DNA of 43,818 bases from Chryseobacterium sp. (GTDB lineage Bacteria; Bacteroidota; Bacteroidia; Flavobacteriales; Weeksellaceae), in the NCBI GenBank assembly GCA_003248755.1, contig QFQW01000027.1:1-43818 (forward strand), written 5' to 3'. The notes beneath the pieces were generated by a model. The model was given only the letters and a program-made list of their open reading frames with translations. It was not told where the DNA came from and ran no database searches. The translations under genes were made by a program, and so were the position numbers. Shown here in pieces: positions 8,255-16,456 of the stretch (its first letter is position 1; every line of letters begins with the position of its first letter).

Positions 8255-9730
8255 CTAAATTAACGATTTTCTGATTTTCTCGATCGATTTTTTCATATCT
8301 AGATTAAATTGCTCTTTTTCAAGTCTCGTTGGAGGCGCTTGTCTCACATCACAATTCTGAATACTACAACTTTCACAGGTCACACCAACTTCAATGGTTT
8401 TCAAGGAAGAGGATTTGGCAAAATTCAGTTTTTTAATGGTTTGGTTATTGAGCAAAATTCCCAAGCAATAGCTTCTGTTGCTTCCGTCAGAAAAAGGATT
8501 TTTTTGTGAAGTGGAAATCACGAGATAGCTCACACCTTGGTCTTTGTAATGCGAGATTTGTGCATCGGTCAAAGTCTCATTTTCCTTGAGATGATGCAGG
8601 TTTTTCACAGCAATCCATCGTCTGCAATAATGTTCGTTGGTAGCGTTGGAGTGGGGTGCTTGCTGATGATTAAGATGCAATTCTTTCAAAATCTGAATTT
8701 TATCAGAATCATCTTTTTTCACAAAACACAAGTAAAACAAATCTCTGATTCCAAATTCCGACGTCAAAACATTGGTTAATCGATAATAAAATGTTTCCGG
8801 CGACTCTGTAAAATGATTGATTAATGCTTCAAAATTCTGAGATTCCCATTGTTTTTGGTCAAAGAAATCTGAGGTTTTTTCAATCAGCTCTTTTTTCGAA
8901 ATCAGGAAACAACCGGCAAAATAAGAAGCGTAAAAATTATTGAGAATTTCCTCAAAGCTTCCGAAATCAAGCCATGAATAAGTGTTTGGCCTTGGATTCA
9001 GTTTCAAAACATTGAAGCCGATTTCTTTTGCGAGAATGAAGGTTTTTTGATTAAAGTCCAATCGCTCGTTCAGTAGCAATAATTTTTTCTCGGGAATATA
9101 TAATGAACGAAGTTTGTTCAAAGCATAATCTTGTGAAAAATCCTTTGACTGAATATGATAACCGAATTTTTCTTTCAACAGATTTTCAAGAATTTCGATT
9201 TTGAGATTTTTATTGAGCTCCAGTTGATTTTCATTTGCAAACTGAATCGCTTTTTCCTCAACTTCGGGAAAATAATTATCATATAATTCCTGAAATGAAC
9301 GCATCACTGCAAAATAAAATCGTTCTTTTCCAAGGTTGTAATTCTGAGAAATTTCAATTAATGCATTAATAAAAGCAGTTACTTTTTTCGGTGCATCACT
9401 GATAATGCTGATGAGGTTATTCTTGTTGATTCCGAATAAATCTAATGGGATTTCTTTGAAAAAATCAGATTGCAGAACATCATTGATTGGTGTCAGGCTT
9501 TTATCCAGTTTGGTCGAAACCAAATCATCAAAAGTACAATTCAAAGCTTCCGAAAGCTGAATGATTTTGTCATGCTTCGGATACTTTTTCCCATTTTCTA
9601 TTTCGTTGAGATAAGATTTGGAAAGTCCGGTTTTGGTTGCAAGGTCTTGCAGGGACCAGTTTTTTTTCTGTCTCTGTTGTTTCAGTTTTAGTCCAAAAAC
9701 CACGCGTATATAGTCGCTTTCTGCAATCAT
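8255..9730 (-). CDS. XRE-type regulator of the ScfR/RamB family (probable glyoxylate shunt regulator)
   Basis: 491 residues from the ATG at 9730; a 12-codon longer reading (to 9766) is in frame, but the Cro/C1 helix-turn-helix begins just after the shorter start. HTH residues about 14-68 (LKLKQQRQKKNWSLQDLA, then SKSYLNEIENGKKYP). The middle region resembles an ImmA/IrrE-like domain, and the C-terminus has the cysteine cluster Cys452, Cys455, Cys460 followed by RQAPP, typical of the short-chain fatty acyl regulators (DUF2083 region). Relatives such as RamB control isocitrate lyase and malate synthase genes. Here the gene is divergent from exactly those genes, which supports the same role, possibly sensing acyl-CoA. 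The target and sign of control are inferred. Confidence 0.88.
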   Translation of the reverse strand: MIAESDYIRVVFGLKLKQQRQKKNWSLQDLATKTGLSKSYLNEIENGKKYPKHDKIIQLSEALNCTFDDLVSTKLDKSLTPINDVLQSDFFKEIPLDLFGINKNNLISIISDAPKKVTAFINALIEISQNYNLGKERFYFAVMRSFQELYDNYFPEVEEKAIQFANENQLELNKNLKIEILENLLKEKFGYHIQSKDFSQDYALNKLRSLYIPEKKLLLLNERLDFNQKTFILAKEIGFNVLKLNPRPNTYSWLDFGSFEEILNNFYASYFAGCFLISKKELIEKTSDFFDQKQWESQNFEALINHFTESPETFYYRLTNVLTSEFGIRDLFYLCFVKKDDSDKIQILKELHLNHQQAPHSNATNEHYCRRWIAVKNLHHLKENETLTDAQISHYKDQGVSYLVISTSQKNPFSDGSNRSYCLGILLNNQTIKKLNFAKSSSLKTIEVGVTCESCSIQNCDVRQAPPTRLEKEQFNLDMKKSIEKIRKSLI

Positions 9731-9785
9731 AGAATCAAAGATAAATATTAAAGCGATTATCCGCATAATAATTTTTATAAAAATT

Positions 9786-9801
9786 TAGCGAACGTTCGCT
9801 A
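9786..9801. promoter_or_regulatory. Perfect 16-bp palindrome, candidate operator
   Basis: TAGCGAACGTTCGCTA is perfectly self-complementary and unusually GC-rich for its surroundings. It directly precedes the -33 element of the malate synthase promoter, in the gap shared with the divergent regulator. It is a likely binding site for that regulator. Confidence 0.75.
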
Positions 9802-9828
9802 TTTGTGAAAATCTTTTTTATATATTTG
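9802..9828 (+). promoter_or_regulatory. Promoter of the malate synthase gene
   Basis: TTTG at 9802-9805, a 15-base spacer, then TATATTTG at 9821-9828, an exact match to TAnnTTTG. It is followed by a leader of about 25 bases before the ATG at 9857. The palindrome at 9786-9801 touches the -33 element. Confidence 0.7.
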
Positions 9829-9856
9829 TCAAACCAAATCACAAAATATTTTAATT

Positions 9857-11431
9857 ATGGAAACGATGAGCCAGCTTAGAATCTCCCCGGAAACCAAATT
9901 TCAAGAGGTTTTTACCGATGAACTAATGGAATTTTTAATCAAACTTCACAGGAATTTCAATCATACAAGAATTGAATTATTAGAAGAAAGAAAAAAAACG
10001 CAATTGAGATTTGATTCGGGTGTATTGCCGTCTTTTCCATCGGAGACAATTCATATCCGAAATGGAGAATGGACTTGTGCACAAATTCCAAAAGATTTGC
10101 TGGATAGGAGAGTAGAAATCACAGGCCCGGTTGATAGAAAAATGATTGTTAATGCGCTCAATTCTGGCGCTAATACTTTTATGGCGGATTTTGAAGACAG
10201 CAATTCTCCGACTTGGGAAAATTGCATTCAAGGTCAAATCAATCTAACGGATGCTATTAATAGAAATATTGATTTTACTAATGAACAAGGCAAATCTTAC
10301 AAGCTGAATGATGAAATAGCAACATTGATTGTTCGTCCGAGAGGTTTGCATTTATCAGAAAAAAATATTGAAATAGAGGGTGAAAACACATCGGGTTCTT
10401 TGGTGGATTTTGGAATTTACTTTTTCAGAAATGCTAAAGCTTTAATTGAAAAAGGAACAGCGCCTTATTTTTATCTTCCAAAGTTAGAACATTACAAAGA
10501 AGCGCGTTGGTGGAATGATGTTTTCATTTTTGCTCAGAATTATCTGGAAATTCCGCAAGGAACAATCAAAGCGACTGTTTTGATTGAAACAATTACCGCT
10601 TCTTTTCAATTGGATGAGATTCTTTTCGAACTGAAAAATCACAGTTCCGGACTCAATTGTGGACGTTGGGATTATATATTTTCTTATATCAAAAAATTCA
10701 GGAATCAAGCCCAATTCTTAGTTCCTGATAGAGACCAGGTCACGATGACTTCACCTTTTATGAGTGCCTATTCCAAACGAGTTATTGAGATTTGCCACAA
10801 AAGAAATGTCCATGCAATGGGCGGAATGGCAGCGCAGATTCCTGTAAAAAATGATGATGAAGCTAATGAATTGGCTTTTGAGAAAGTAAGAAATGATAAA
10901 GAACGGGAAGTTAGAAATGGTCACGACGGAACTTGGGTTGCGCATCCGGCTTTGGTTTCTGTGGCGAAAGAGATTTTTGACCAATATATGCCGGGAAAAA
11001 ATCAGATTGATAAAAAGTTTGACCACAAAATAAAAGAATCCGAATTACTTGAAGTTCCTGCCGGAACAATCACTGAAAAAGGCGTTAGAAAAAACATCAA
11101 CGTCGGAATACTTTATATCGAATCTTGGTTGATGGGCGTTGGAGCGGCGGCACTTTACAATCTAATGGAAGATGCTGCAACGGCTGAGATTTCCAGAACT
11201 CAAGTCTGGCAATGGCTACAACATGAAGTTGTTCTGGATGATGAAAGAAAATTGACTAGAGAAATGGTTCTTCAATGGGAAAAAGAAGAACTTTCCAGAA
11301 TCAAAAAATATGTCGGGGAAGAGCGATTTACCAAAGGGAGATTCAATCTCGCAAAAGAGCTTTTCAATGAGTTGATATTCTGCGATAAGTTCGAGGAATT
11401 CCTCACTTTGAAAGCGTATCCGTTTATATAA
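9857..11431 (+). CDS. aceB: Malate synthase A
   Basis: 524 residues, matching the A isoform (about 530) rather than the longer G isoform. It condenses glyoxylate with acetyl-CoA to malate in the glyoxylate shunt, which lets cells grow on acetate or fatty acids. The family signature HSSGLNCGRWDYIF lies around residues 263-276; other conserved blocks are TFMADFEDSNSPTW and LIVRPRGLHL. ATG at 9857 is preferred; a second ATG three codons in is possible. Isocitrate lyase follows after 82 bases that contain a hairpin, so the pair probably forms one operon. It is divergent from the ScfR/RamB-type regulator. Confidence 0.97.
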   Translation: METMSQLRISPETKFQEVFTDELMEFLIKLHRNFNHTRIELLEERKKTQLRFDSGVLPSFPSETIHIRNGEWTCAQIPKDLLDRRVEITGPVDRKMIVNALNSGANTFMADFEDSNSPTWENCIQGQINLTDAINRNIDFTNEQGKSYKLNDEIATLIVRPRGLHLSEKNIEIEGENTSGSLVDFGIYFFRNAKALIEKGTAPYFYLPKLEHYKEARWWNDVFIFAQNYLEIPQGTIKATVLIETITASFQLDEILFELKNHSSGLNCGRWDYIFSYIKKFRNQAQFLVPDRDQVTMTSPFMSAYSKRVIEICHKRNVHAMGGMAAQIPVKNDDEANELAFEKVRNDKEREVRNGHDGTWVAHPALVSVAKEIFDQYMPGKNQIDKKFDHKIKESELLEVPAGTITEKGVRKNINVGILYIESWLMGVGAAALYNLMEDAATAEISRTQVWQWLQHEVVLDDERKLTREMVLQWEKEELSRIKKYVGEERFTKGRFNLAKELFNELIFCDKFEEFLTLKAYPFI

Positions 11432-11434
11432 ATA

Positions 11435-11475
11435 ATTGATAAATGATGGATTATAATCGATTATCATTTATCAAT
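11435..11475. promoter_or_regulatory. Inverted repeat between aceB and aceA
   Basis: Perfect 13-bp arms (11435-11447 and 11463-11475) separated by 15 bases that contain a smaller palindrome, GATTATAATC. No T-run follows, so it is less like a terminator and more like a stability or processing hairpin within the operon. Its effect is not known. Confidence 0.6.
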
Positions 11476-11513
11476 CATCATTAATAATTAAATCCAAATC
11501 ACCAAATATTATT

Positions 11514-12794
11514 ATGAAAACAAAACAAGAACAAATCCAGGCTTTGGAAAAAGACTGGCTGACGAATCCGCGATGGATTGGCGTTACGAGACCTTACACA
11601 GCGGAAGATGTGCTGAAACTGAGGGGTTCTTATAAACTAGATTACACAATTGCGACAGAAATGTCCCAAAAGCTGTGGGATAAACTTAATAACCAGAATT
11701 GGGTTGCCGGACTTGGCGCTTTGACGGGAAATCAAGCTGTGCAGGAAGTGGATGCCGGATTGGAAGCTATTTATCTTTCGGGGTGGCAAGTTGCAGCAGA
11801 TGCTAATCTTTCCGGCGAGATGTATCCGGACCAGTCGCTTTATCCGGCAAATTCGGTTCCGTCTGTGGTTAAGAAAATTAATAATGCTTTGCTGAGAGCA
11901 GACCAAATCCAATCGGTCAACGGAGGTGGAGAAAAAGAATATCTCGTTCCTATTGTTGCTGATGCAGAAGCTGGTTTCGGCGGAAACCTCAATGCTTTTG
12001 AATTGATGAAACAAATGATTGAAGCGGGCGCAGCAGGTGTTCATTTCGAAGACCAATTATCATCCGCTAAAAAATGCGGACATCTCGGCGGAAAAGTTCT
12101 CGTTCCGACCCAGGAAGCAATTAATAAACTGATTGCGGCAAGATTAGCTGCAGATGTTTGTGGTGTTCCGTCTGTGATTGTTGCGAGAACTGATGCTGAT
12201 GCGGCGGATTTGTTAACTTCTGATATTGATGACAGGGATAAAAAATTTGTGACGGGAGAAAGAACTTCAGAAGGTTTCTATGTTGTAAATAATGGCGTGG
12301 AACAAGGGATTGACAGAGGTTTGTCTTATGCGCCTTACGCTGATTTGATTTGGATGGAAACTTCGAATCCGGATTTGGATTATGCAAGACGTTTTGCTGA
12401 AGGAATTCACGCTAAATTTCCAAATAAAATGCTGGCTTATAACTGTTCTCCATCTTTTAACTGGGCTGCAAAATTAACCGTTGAAGAGATGGAAAACTTC
12501 CGTGAGGAGTTGGCAAAAATGGGATACAAATTCCAGTTCATTACTTTGGCAGGCTTCCATGCTTTGAATACAGCGATGTTTGAGTTAGCTTATGCTTACA
12601 AAGAAAGAGGAATGGCGGGATATTCCGAATTGCAGGAGAGAGAATTTGCACTTCAGTCAAAAGGTTTCCGTGCTGTAAAACATCAGTCGTTTGTTGGAAC
12701 AGGTTATTTTGATGAGATTCAAACGATTGTTACCAGCGGAAAGTCTGCAACTGTGGCAATGAAAGATTCTACAGAAACGGCACAGTTTCACTAG
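11514..12794 (+). CDS. aceA: Isocitrate lyase
   Basis: 426 residues, the common bacterial length. It splits isocitrate into glyoxylate and succinate, the first step of the glyoxylate shunt. The active-site motif KKCGHLGGK carries the catalytic Cys188; other conserved blocks are LSGWQVAADAN, VARTDADAADL and AYNCSPSFNW. It follows aceB in the same direction and supplies the glyoxylate used by that enzyme. A terminator lies about 170 bases downstream. Confidence 0.98.
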   Translation: MKTKQEQIQALEKDWLTNPRWIGVTRPYTAEDVLKLRGSYKLDYTIATEMSQKLWDKLNNQNWVAGLGALTGNQAVQEVDAGLEAIYLSGWQVAADANLSGEMYPDQSLYPANSVPSVVKKINNALLRADQIQSVNGGGEKEYLVPIVADAEAGFGGNLNAFELMKQMIEAGAAGVHFEDQLSSAKKCGHLGGKVLVPTQEAINKLIAARLAADVCGVPSVIVARTDADAADLLTSDIDDRDKKFVTGERTSEGFYVVNNGVEQGIDRGLSYAPYADLIWMETSNPDLDYARRFAEGIHAKFPNKMLAYNCSPSFNWAAKLTVEEMENFREELAKMGYKFQFITLAGFHALNTAMFELAYAYKERGMAGYSELQEREFALQSKGFRAVKHQSFVGTGYFDEIQTIVTSGKSATVAMKDSTETAQFH

Positions 12795-12799
12795 AGATA

Positions 12800-12861
12800 A
12801 ACAATTAAGTTTTGAAATGATGACCACAAAAGTCATATAAGAACAATTAAGTTTTTTGAAA
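12800..12861. repeat. Direct repeat AACAATTAAGTTTT downstream of aceA
   Basis: AACAATTAAGTTTTGAAA (12800-12817) recurs at 12842-12861 with two extra T residues. It lies in the 314-base gap 12795-13108, which has no gene: after this repeat come A+T-rich sequence, a terminator at 12963-12993 and a two-hairpin repeat at 13013-13060. Confidence 0.5.
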
Positions 12862-12962
12862 CTCTTTTGATTCTAAAGTGGCTCAAGTGTTTTATCAATT
12901 CAAATTTCATTAAGGCTCATAATCCATATTATAATTGTTGAACTTTCGAAATATGTCAACAA

Positions 12963-12993
12963 AAAACCCTGATTTCCAAGAAGTCAGGGTTTT
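12963..12993. terminator. Hairpin terminator between aceA and the phosphorylase gene
   Basis: AAAACCCTGA (12963-12972) pairs with TCAGGGTTTT (12984-12993), with an 11-base loop. Runs of A and T on the two sides allow it to work for both convergent genes. Confidence 0.85.
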
Positions 12994-13012
12994 GAATTTT
13001 ATGATTCTAAAT

Positions 13013-13060
13013 TCCATAGGTTTCACCTATGGCTATTCATATTTTGCCCTTTCAGGGCAA
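13013..13060. repeat. Two-hairpin intergenic repeat element
   Basis: The first hairpin pairs CCATAGG (13014-13020) with CCTATGG (13026-13032). The second pairs TTGCCCT (13044-13050) with AGGGCAA (13054-13060) around a 3-base loop. This combination resembles a dispersed intergenic repeat I recall from other Bacteroidota genomes. No coding potential. Confidence 0.6.
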
Positions 13061-13108
13061 GCCCATCGAGAGATTGAATCAAAATCATTTATAATTTATC
13101 ATTGATAA

Positions 13109-14761
13109 TTAGTAAAGCAACTTGTAATATTCGTCCGCCATTCTATCACTTCCGAATTGGAATTTAACATCATCCATTGCTGTCTGTACGATTTTTCTCC
13201 ATTGGTTTGGAGTTTCGTAGTAAGTTGGGATGATTTGGCTTTCCAGCACATCGTATAGGTTGTTAAGGTCAAATTGGTCCTGTTCTACTTGTGGCCAGTT
13301 TTTGTAATCTGCTTGTGGAACTACAAAAGAGTTTTCTCCATTTTTCGCAAACTCAGGAATCCAACCGTCGTCTGTGGAAAGGTTTACAGAACCATTCATA
13401 GAGGCGGTCATTCCGCTTGTTCCTGATGCTTCTCTTGGAACTCTTGGATTGTTGAGCCAGATGTCAGAACCTTGTTTCAGGGATTTACTTAATGATAATT
13501 CGTAACCTGTAAGAACCGCCATGTTTTTATGATTCTTGCTTTCCTCAACCAAATTGTTGAAAGTAGAAATCGCACCATAATCCATTGGATAAGGTTTTCC
13601 AGCCCAAATGATCTGAACCGGATATTTGCTGTTCTCCAACATTTTTCTGAAACGCTCTTTGTCGGCTAAAAGAAGGTCAGCCCTTTTATAACCGGCAAAA
13701 CGTCTTGCCCAAACAATGGTCAAGACACTTGGGTCAAAGATTTTTCCTGTCTGGTCTGCAACGATCTTGAATGTTCTTTTCTTAAGGTGTTTTTTTCTGT
13801 AATCGAAAAGAGTGTCATCGCTTTCGTCCTTAGCATCATATAGTGGTTTATCTGCCCAATATTTGAATTCCTGGGCGTTGGTAATGGATTTGATTTCACA
13901 GATTCCCGGATATTTGCTCCACATTTCTCTGGAAACAACACCGTGAAGTTGAGAAACACCATTGGAGATTCTTGACATTCTCAATGCGCAAAGTGAATGG
14001 TTGAAACGGTCGTCATTCACGCCTTCGATATTTTTAACCTCATCGATTGTCAATCCGCAGAAGTATGACATATCGTGGCAAAGGTGGATGTTATGTTTTT
14101 CGTTTCCTGCTTCTTCTGGCGTGTGTGTTGTGAAAACTAATTTTTCTTTCACTTTAGAAAGGTCTCCGCCGTATTTTCTTAATAAGTAAAAAGCTGCAGG
14201 TAAACCATGCGCCTCATTCAGATGATAGATATCTCTTTCGAAGTTCATTTCGTCCAGCAATTTTGCACCACCTTTTCCAAGAAGGATATACTGAGCTAGC
14301 TTTGTTGACTCGTTGGCATCATATAATCTGTGAGAAATTGTTTTTGAAAGGTGGTCGTTTTCCGGAACATCCGTACTTAGGAAAAACATCGGGCAAGTCT
14401 TGAAAGTCTCAGGATTCAGGTACCAGACTTTTACCCAAACCGGAGCATTGTGAATCTCGATTTGGAATTTGATGCCTGTATCTTCCAGGAAGCTGTACAT
14501 TTTTTTTGTCCAGATCGGGTTCAAGGTTTGGTCAGCGTTTCTGCTTTGGTCGTAGTAGCCGTACTTCCACAATATCCCAATTCCAACGAAATCTTGTTTT
14601 AAGTTATATGCGCTTCTCATGTGTGATCCTGCTAAGAAACCAAGTCCACCGCTGTAAATCTTGAGCGCTTGGTCTATTGCGAATTCCATGGAGAAATATG
14701 CTGTTCTTTTGGAGTAGTTTGGATTGATGCTGTAAGGCATCTTGAAGTTTTTGAAATCCAT
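13109..14761 (-). CDS. glgP: Alpha-glucan phosphorylase family protein (GT35)
   Basis: 550 residues, short for the family. Conserved blocks include RTAYFSMEFAI, YSGGLGFLAGSH, the FTTHTPEEAGNEKH region, WARRFAGYKRADLL and PREASGTSGM. Members of this family release glucose-1-phosphate from glycogen or other alpha-1,4-glucans using phosphate and pyridoxal phosphate. The oddity is in the cofactor motif: classical enzymes have EASGT followed by two residues and MK, with the lysine bound to the cofactor, while here residue 452 is threonine (GMTASMNG). The codon is ACC, which is not one base away from a lysine codon in the third position, so a simple read error is less likely. The family assignment is firm; phosphorylase activity is uncertain. 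Confidence 0.88.
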   Translation of the reverse strand: MDFKNFKMPYSINPNYSKRTAYFSMEFAIDQALKIYSGGLGFLAGSHMRSAYNLKQDFVGIGILWKYGYYDQSRNADQTLNPIWTKKMYSFLEDTGIKFQIEIHNAPVWVKVWYLNPETFKTCPMFFLSTDVPENDHLSKTISHRLYDANESTKLAQYILLGKGGAKLLDEMNFERDIYHLNEAHGLPAAFYLLRKYGGDLSKVKEKLVFTTHTPEEAGNEKHNIHLCHDMSYFCGLTIDEVKNIEGVNDDRFNHSLCALRMSRISNGVSQLHGVVSREMWSKYPGICEIKSITNAQEFKYWADKPLYDAKDESDDTLFDYRKKHLKKRTFKIVADQTGKIFDPSVLTIVWARRFAGYKRADLLLADKERFRKMLENSKYPVQIIWAGKPYPMDYGAISTFNNLVEESKNHKNMAVLTGYELSLSKSLKQGSDIWLNNPRVPREASGTSGMTASMNGSVNLSTDDGWIPEFAKNGENSFVVPQADYKNWPQVEQDQFDLNNLYDVLESQIIPTYYETPNQWRKIVQTAMDDVKFQFGSDRMADEYYKLLY

Positions 14762-14801
14762 AGTTCTTTTTATATATTTTAAGGTCTTGTCTATAAGGTT
14801 G

Positions 14802-14829
14802 CAAATATAAGAATTAGTTTTTTTTACAA
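14802..14829 (-). promoter_or_regulatory. Promoter of the phosphorylase gene
   Basis: On the minus strand TTG (14827-14829) is followed by a 17-base spacer and TATATTTG (14802-14809), an exact -7 element. The leader to the ATG at 14761 is about 35 bases. Confidence 0.7.
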
Positions 14830-14988
14830 TAGGCTAAGTGTTGTAAAGTCATGAAATTAAAATAACAATATGATGCATTGTTATTTATTGCTTTGTTTTG
14901 AAGCTTTAAAAGTCATTTTATTTTTTTGGCTTGGTATCTTTTTACTTTAGTCTTGTTTCTTTATTGTTAATTTTAATTAATATAATTA

Positions 14989-15016
14989 TTTTGTAATCAA
15001 TTATTTACTATCTTAG
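14989..15016 (+). promoter_or_regulatory. Candidate promoter for the gene at 15045
   Basis: TTTTG (14989-14993), 15-base spacer, then TATCTTAG (15009-15016), one mismatch from TAnnTTTG. The rest of the gap 14762-15044 is A+T-rich with nothing else recognised. Confidence 0.45.
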
Positions 15017-15044
15017 AACAGGTTTAATTTCTAAAAGAAATGAT

Positions 15045-15824
15045 ATGATCTTTTGCGAGGACCTCAATAAGAATCTGGAGATTTGCGTAGCTTCTAAAAA
15101 CAAGAAGACGGATGATCTTGTGAAATGGTATGACACGATTGGCCGGGCAAACCTGCATGAGCGTGAAGAGTATCAGAAAAAAACGGAGTTGCTTTTGCTT
15201 AATACGCTATTTAGTCATTTTCCTGAAATGGAGATTGAAAATTTGACAGGTGAAAGCCCGGATTTTATTATCAATTACAAAGGAAAGCAGATCGGGGTAG
15301 AAGTTTCGGAGATTATCAATCATTTTGAGCTTAAGAAAAAGGAAAGTTATATTAATCATATCTTTCGCACGGTAGAAAATCTGTTATCAGAATATAAAAG
15401 TCTCTACGGAATCTATCATCTCAATATTGATTATTTCCAAGACGACTTTTATCAGCAGCCGGAACAATTAATGAAAGAAATCTCGTCTGCAATAACCAAC
15501 AATAAGAGAACTAAATTTGTTAAATCCATAAGAAGAACGCCCAATCAAAAAGGCGTTCTTTTGTTTTTGGAATACAATCTGTCTTTGTTTGATGAGCTGC
15601 ATTCCGATAAAATCCTGGAAGTCATCGAAAAGAAAAATTCCAAATATCCGCTCTATAATAACAAAGCCAAAGAATGCTGGCTGATCCTGGTTTCCAATAT
15701 GTACAACATTGCTTCGAGATACAGCTATATCAATGGGAAAGAAGCGCTCAAAACAGTGAAAAGTCCTTTTACGAAAATCCTACACCTAGAGAATCTTCAT
15801 AGCCAGATGATGGTGATTAAATGA
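15045..15824 (+). CDS. Protein of unknown function with a possible nuclease-like motif
   Basis: 259 residues, no signal peptide, no membrane helix, so probably cytoplasmic. I do not recognise a family. Residues 70-90 contain ESPDFIINYKGKQIGVEVSE: a PD pair ending at Asp73 and Glu86 thirteen residues on, inside hydrophobic strands, with helical Glu-containing sequence before. This resembles the beta-hairpin core of PD-(D/E)XK nucleases, but the expected lysine two residues after Glu86 is Ser88, so catalysis is doubtful. No methylase or toxin-antitoxin partner is adjacent. Its neighbours are the divergent phosphorylase gene and an HU-family gene with its own promoter. Confidence 0.7.
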   Translation: MIFCEDLNKNLEICVASKNKKTDDLVKWYDTIGRANLHEREEYQKKTELLLLNTLFSHFPEMEIENLTGESPDFIINYKGKQIGVEVSEIINHFELKKKESYINHIFRTVENLLSEYKSLYGIYHLNIDYFQDDFYQQPEQLMKEISSAITNNKRTKFVKSIRRTPNQKGVLLFLEYNLSLFDELHSDKILEVIEKKNSKYPLYNNKAKECWLILVSNMYNIASRYSYINGKEALKTVKSPFTKILHLENLHSQMMVIK

Positions 15825-15907
15825 ATTTAAGTAGTTTTTTAATTATTGATTATGTTAAATGTTCATTGGTTTGGTTTTAATTGTAAATAATTTTCATTTT
15901 AATTTCG

Positions 15908-15935
15908 TTTTGTGTTTAATTAATTACTAATTTCA
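15908..15935 (+). promoter_or_regulatory. Candidate promoter for the HU-family gene
   Basis: TTTTG (15908-15912), 15-base spacer, then TAATTTCA (15928-15935), a partial match to TAnnTTTG. It has the same spacing as the promoters at 9802 and 14989. Confidence 0.4.
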
Positions 15936-15978
15936 GCCCAATGCAATATTGCAGAAAACACAAATATTTTTTTTACAA

Positions 15979-16365
15979 ATGTCTATTAAATACAATTTGA
16001 TTCAGAAAGGTAAGCCGGGAGTTGTCGGCGGAGGTACTAAGAAATGGTATGCAAATATTGCAAATGATGGAGAGCTGTTAGTTGATGATTTGGTAAAGCA
16101 GATTGAGAAATTTTCTGCATTATCCGAAGCGGATATCCGCGGAGTGATTATTGCGCTGGAGAATGTGATTCAGGAAGAGCTGGTGAATGGTAAAATTATT
16201 CGTTTGGACAAACTTGGGAGCTTTTACCCCAGTCTCTCGAGCGAAGGGGTGGATAAGGAGGAAGATTTTACCGTTGCTAATATCCGGGGAGCCAGGGTTA
16301 ACTACCGACCGGGAAAAAGAATCAGTAATGCACTATCTGTAGCTACTTTTAAAAAGAAAGGATGA
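15979..16365 (+). CDS. HU-family DNA-binding protein
   Basis: 128 residues from the ATG at 15979; a start ten codons upstream is in frame but lies just after the candidate promoter and adds an unlikely leader. It belongs to the longer Bacteroidota HU-like group, with an N-terminal extension (MSIKYNLIQKGKPG) before the fold. The dimerisation helices are DDLVKQIEKFSALSEADI and the DNA-binding arm region is LDKLGSFYPSLSS to VNYRPGK. Such proteins bend and compact DNA. A series of CACGTG repeats starts shortly after its stop. Confidence 0.9.
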   Translation: MSIKYNLIQKGKPGVVGGGTKKWYANIANDGELLVDDLVKQIEKFSALSEADIRGVIIALENVIQEELVNGKIIRLDKLGSFYPSLSSEGVDKEEDFTVANIRGARVNYRPGKRISNALSVATFKKKG

Positions 16366-16376
16366 TAAATGAAAAA

Positions 16377-16456
16377 CCATATGTGATATTAACCAATAAC
16401 ACGTGTGGTTTTGTCTAATGGCACGTGTGGTTTTGGTAATAACTACACGTGTTGTT
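16377..16456. repeat. Phased CACGTG repeats
   Basis: ACGTGT occurs at 16401, 16423 and 16447, each within CACGTGT followed by G/T-rich sequence (GGTTTTG, GGTTTTG, TGTTTTTT). A degenerate ATATGT at 16379 lies 22 bases before the first. The spacing is 22, 22 and 24 bases, close to two helical turns, so the sites face one side of the DNA. This could be a protein-binding array; binder unknown. Confidence 0.6.

Noticed and set aside
9736..9743. TATCTTTG on the minus strand as the regulator's own promoter
   Set aside because: It matches the -7 consensus but would put the transcription start almost on the start codon, and no -33 element is seen.
9731..9766. Longer start for the ScfR/RamB-type regulator
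   Set aside because: The extra twelve residues are hydrophobic and unlike the family; the ATG at 9730 begins just before the helix-turn-helix.
15045..15824. Restriction endonuclease
   Set aside because: There is no methyltransferase or specificity gene nearby, and the lysine of the nuclease motif is missing.
16377..16456. CACGTG repeats as a CRISPR array
   Set aside because: The conserved unit is only about 8-14 bases with 22-24 base periodicity, far below repeat and spacer sizes, and there are no cas genes.
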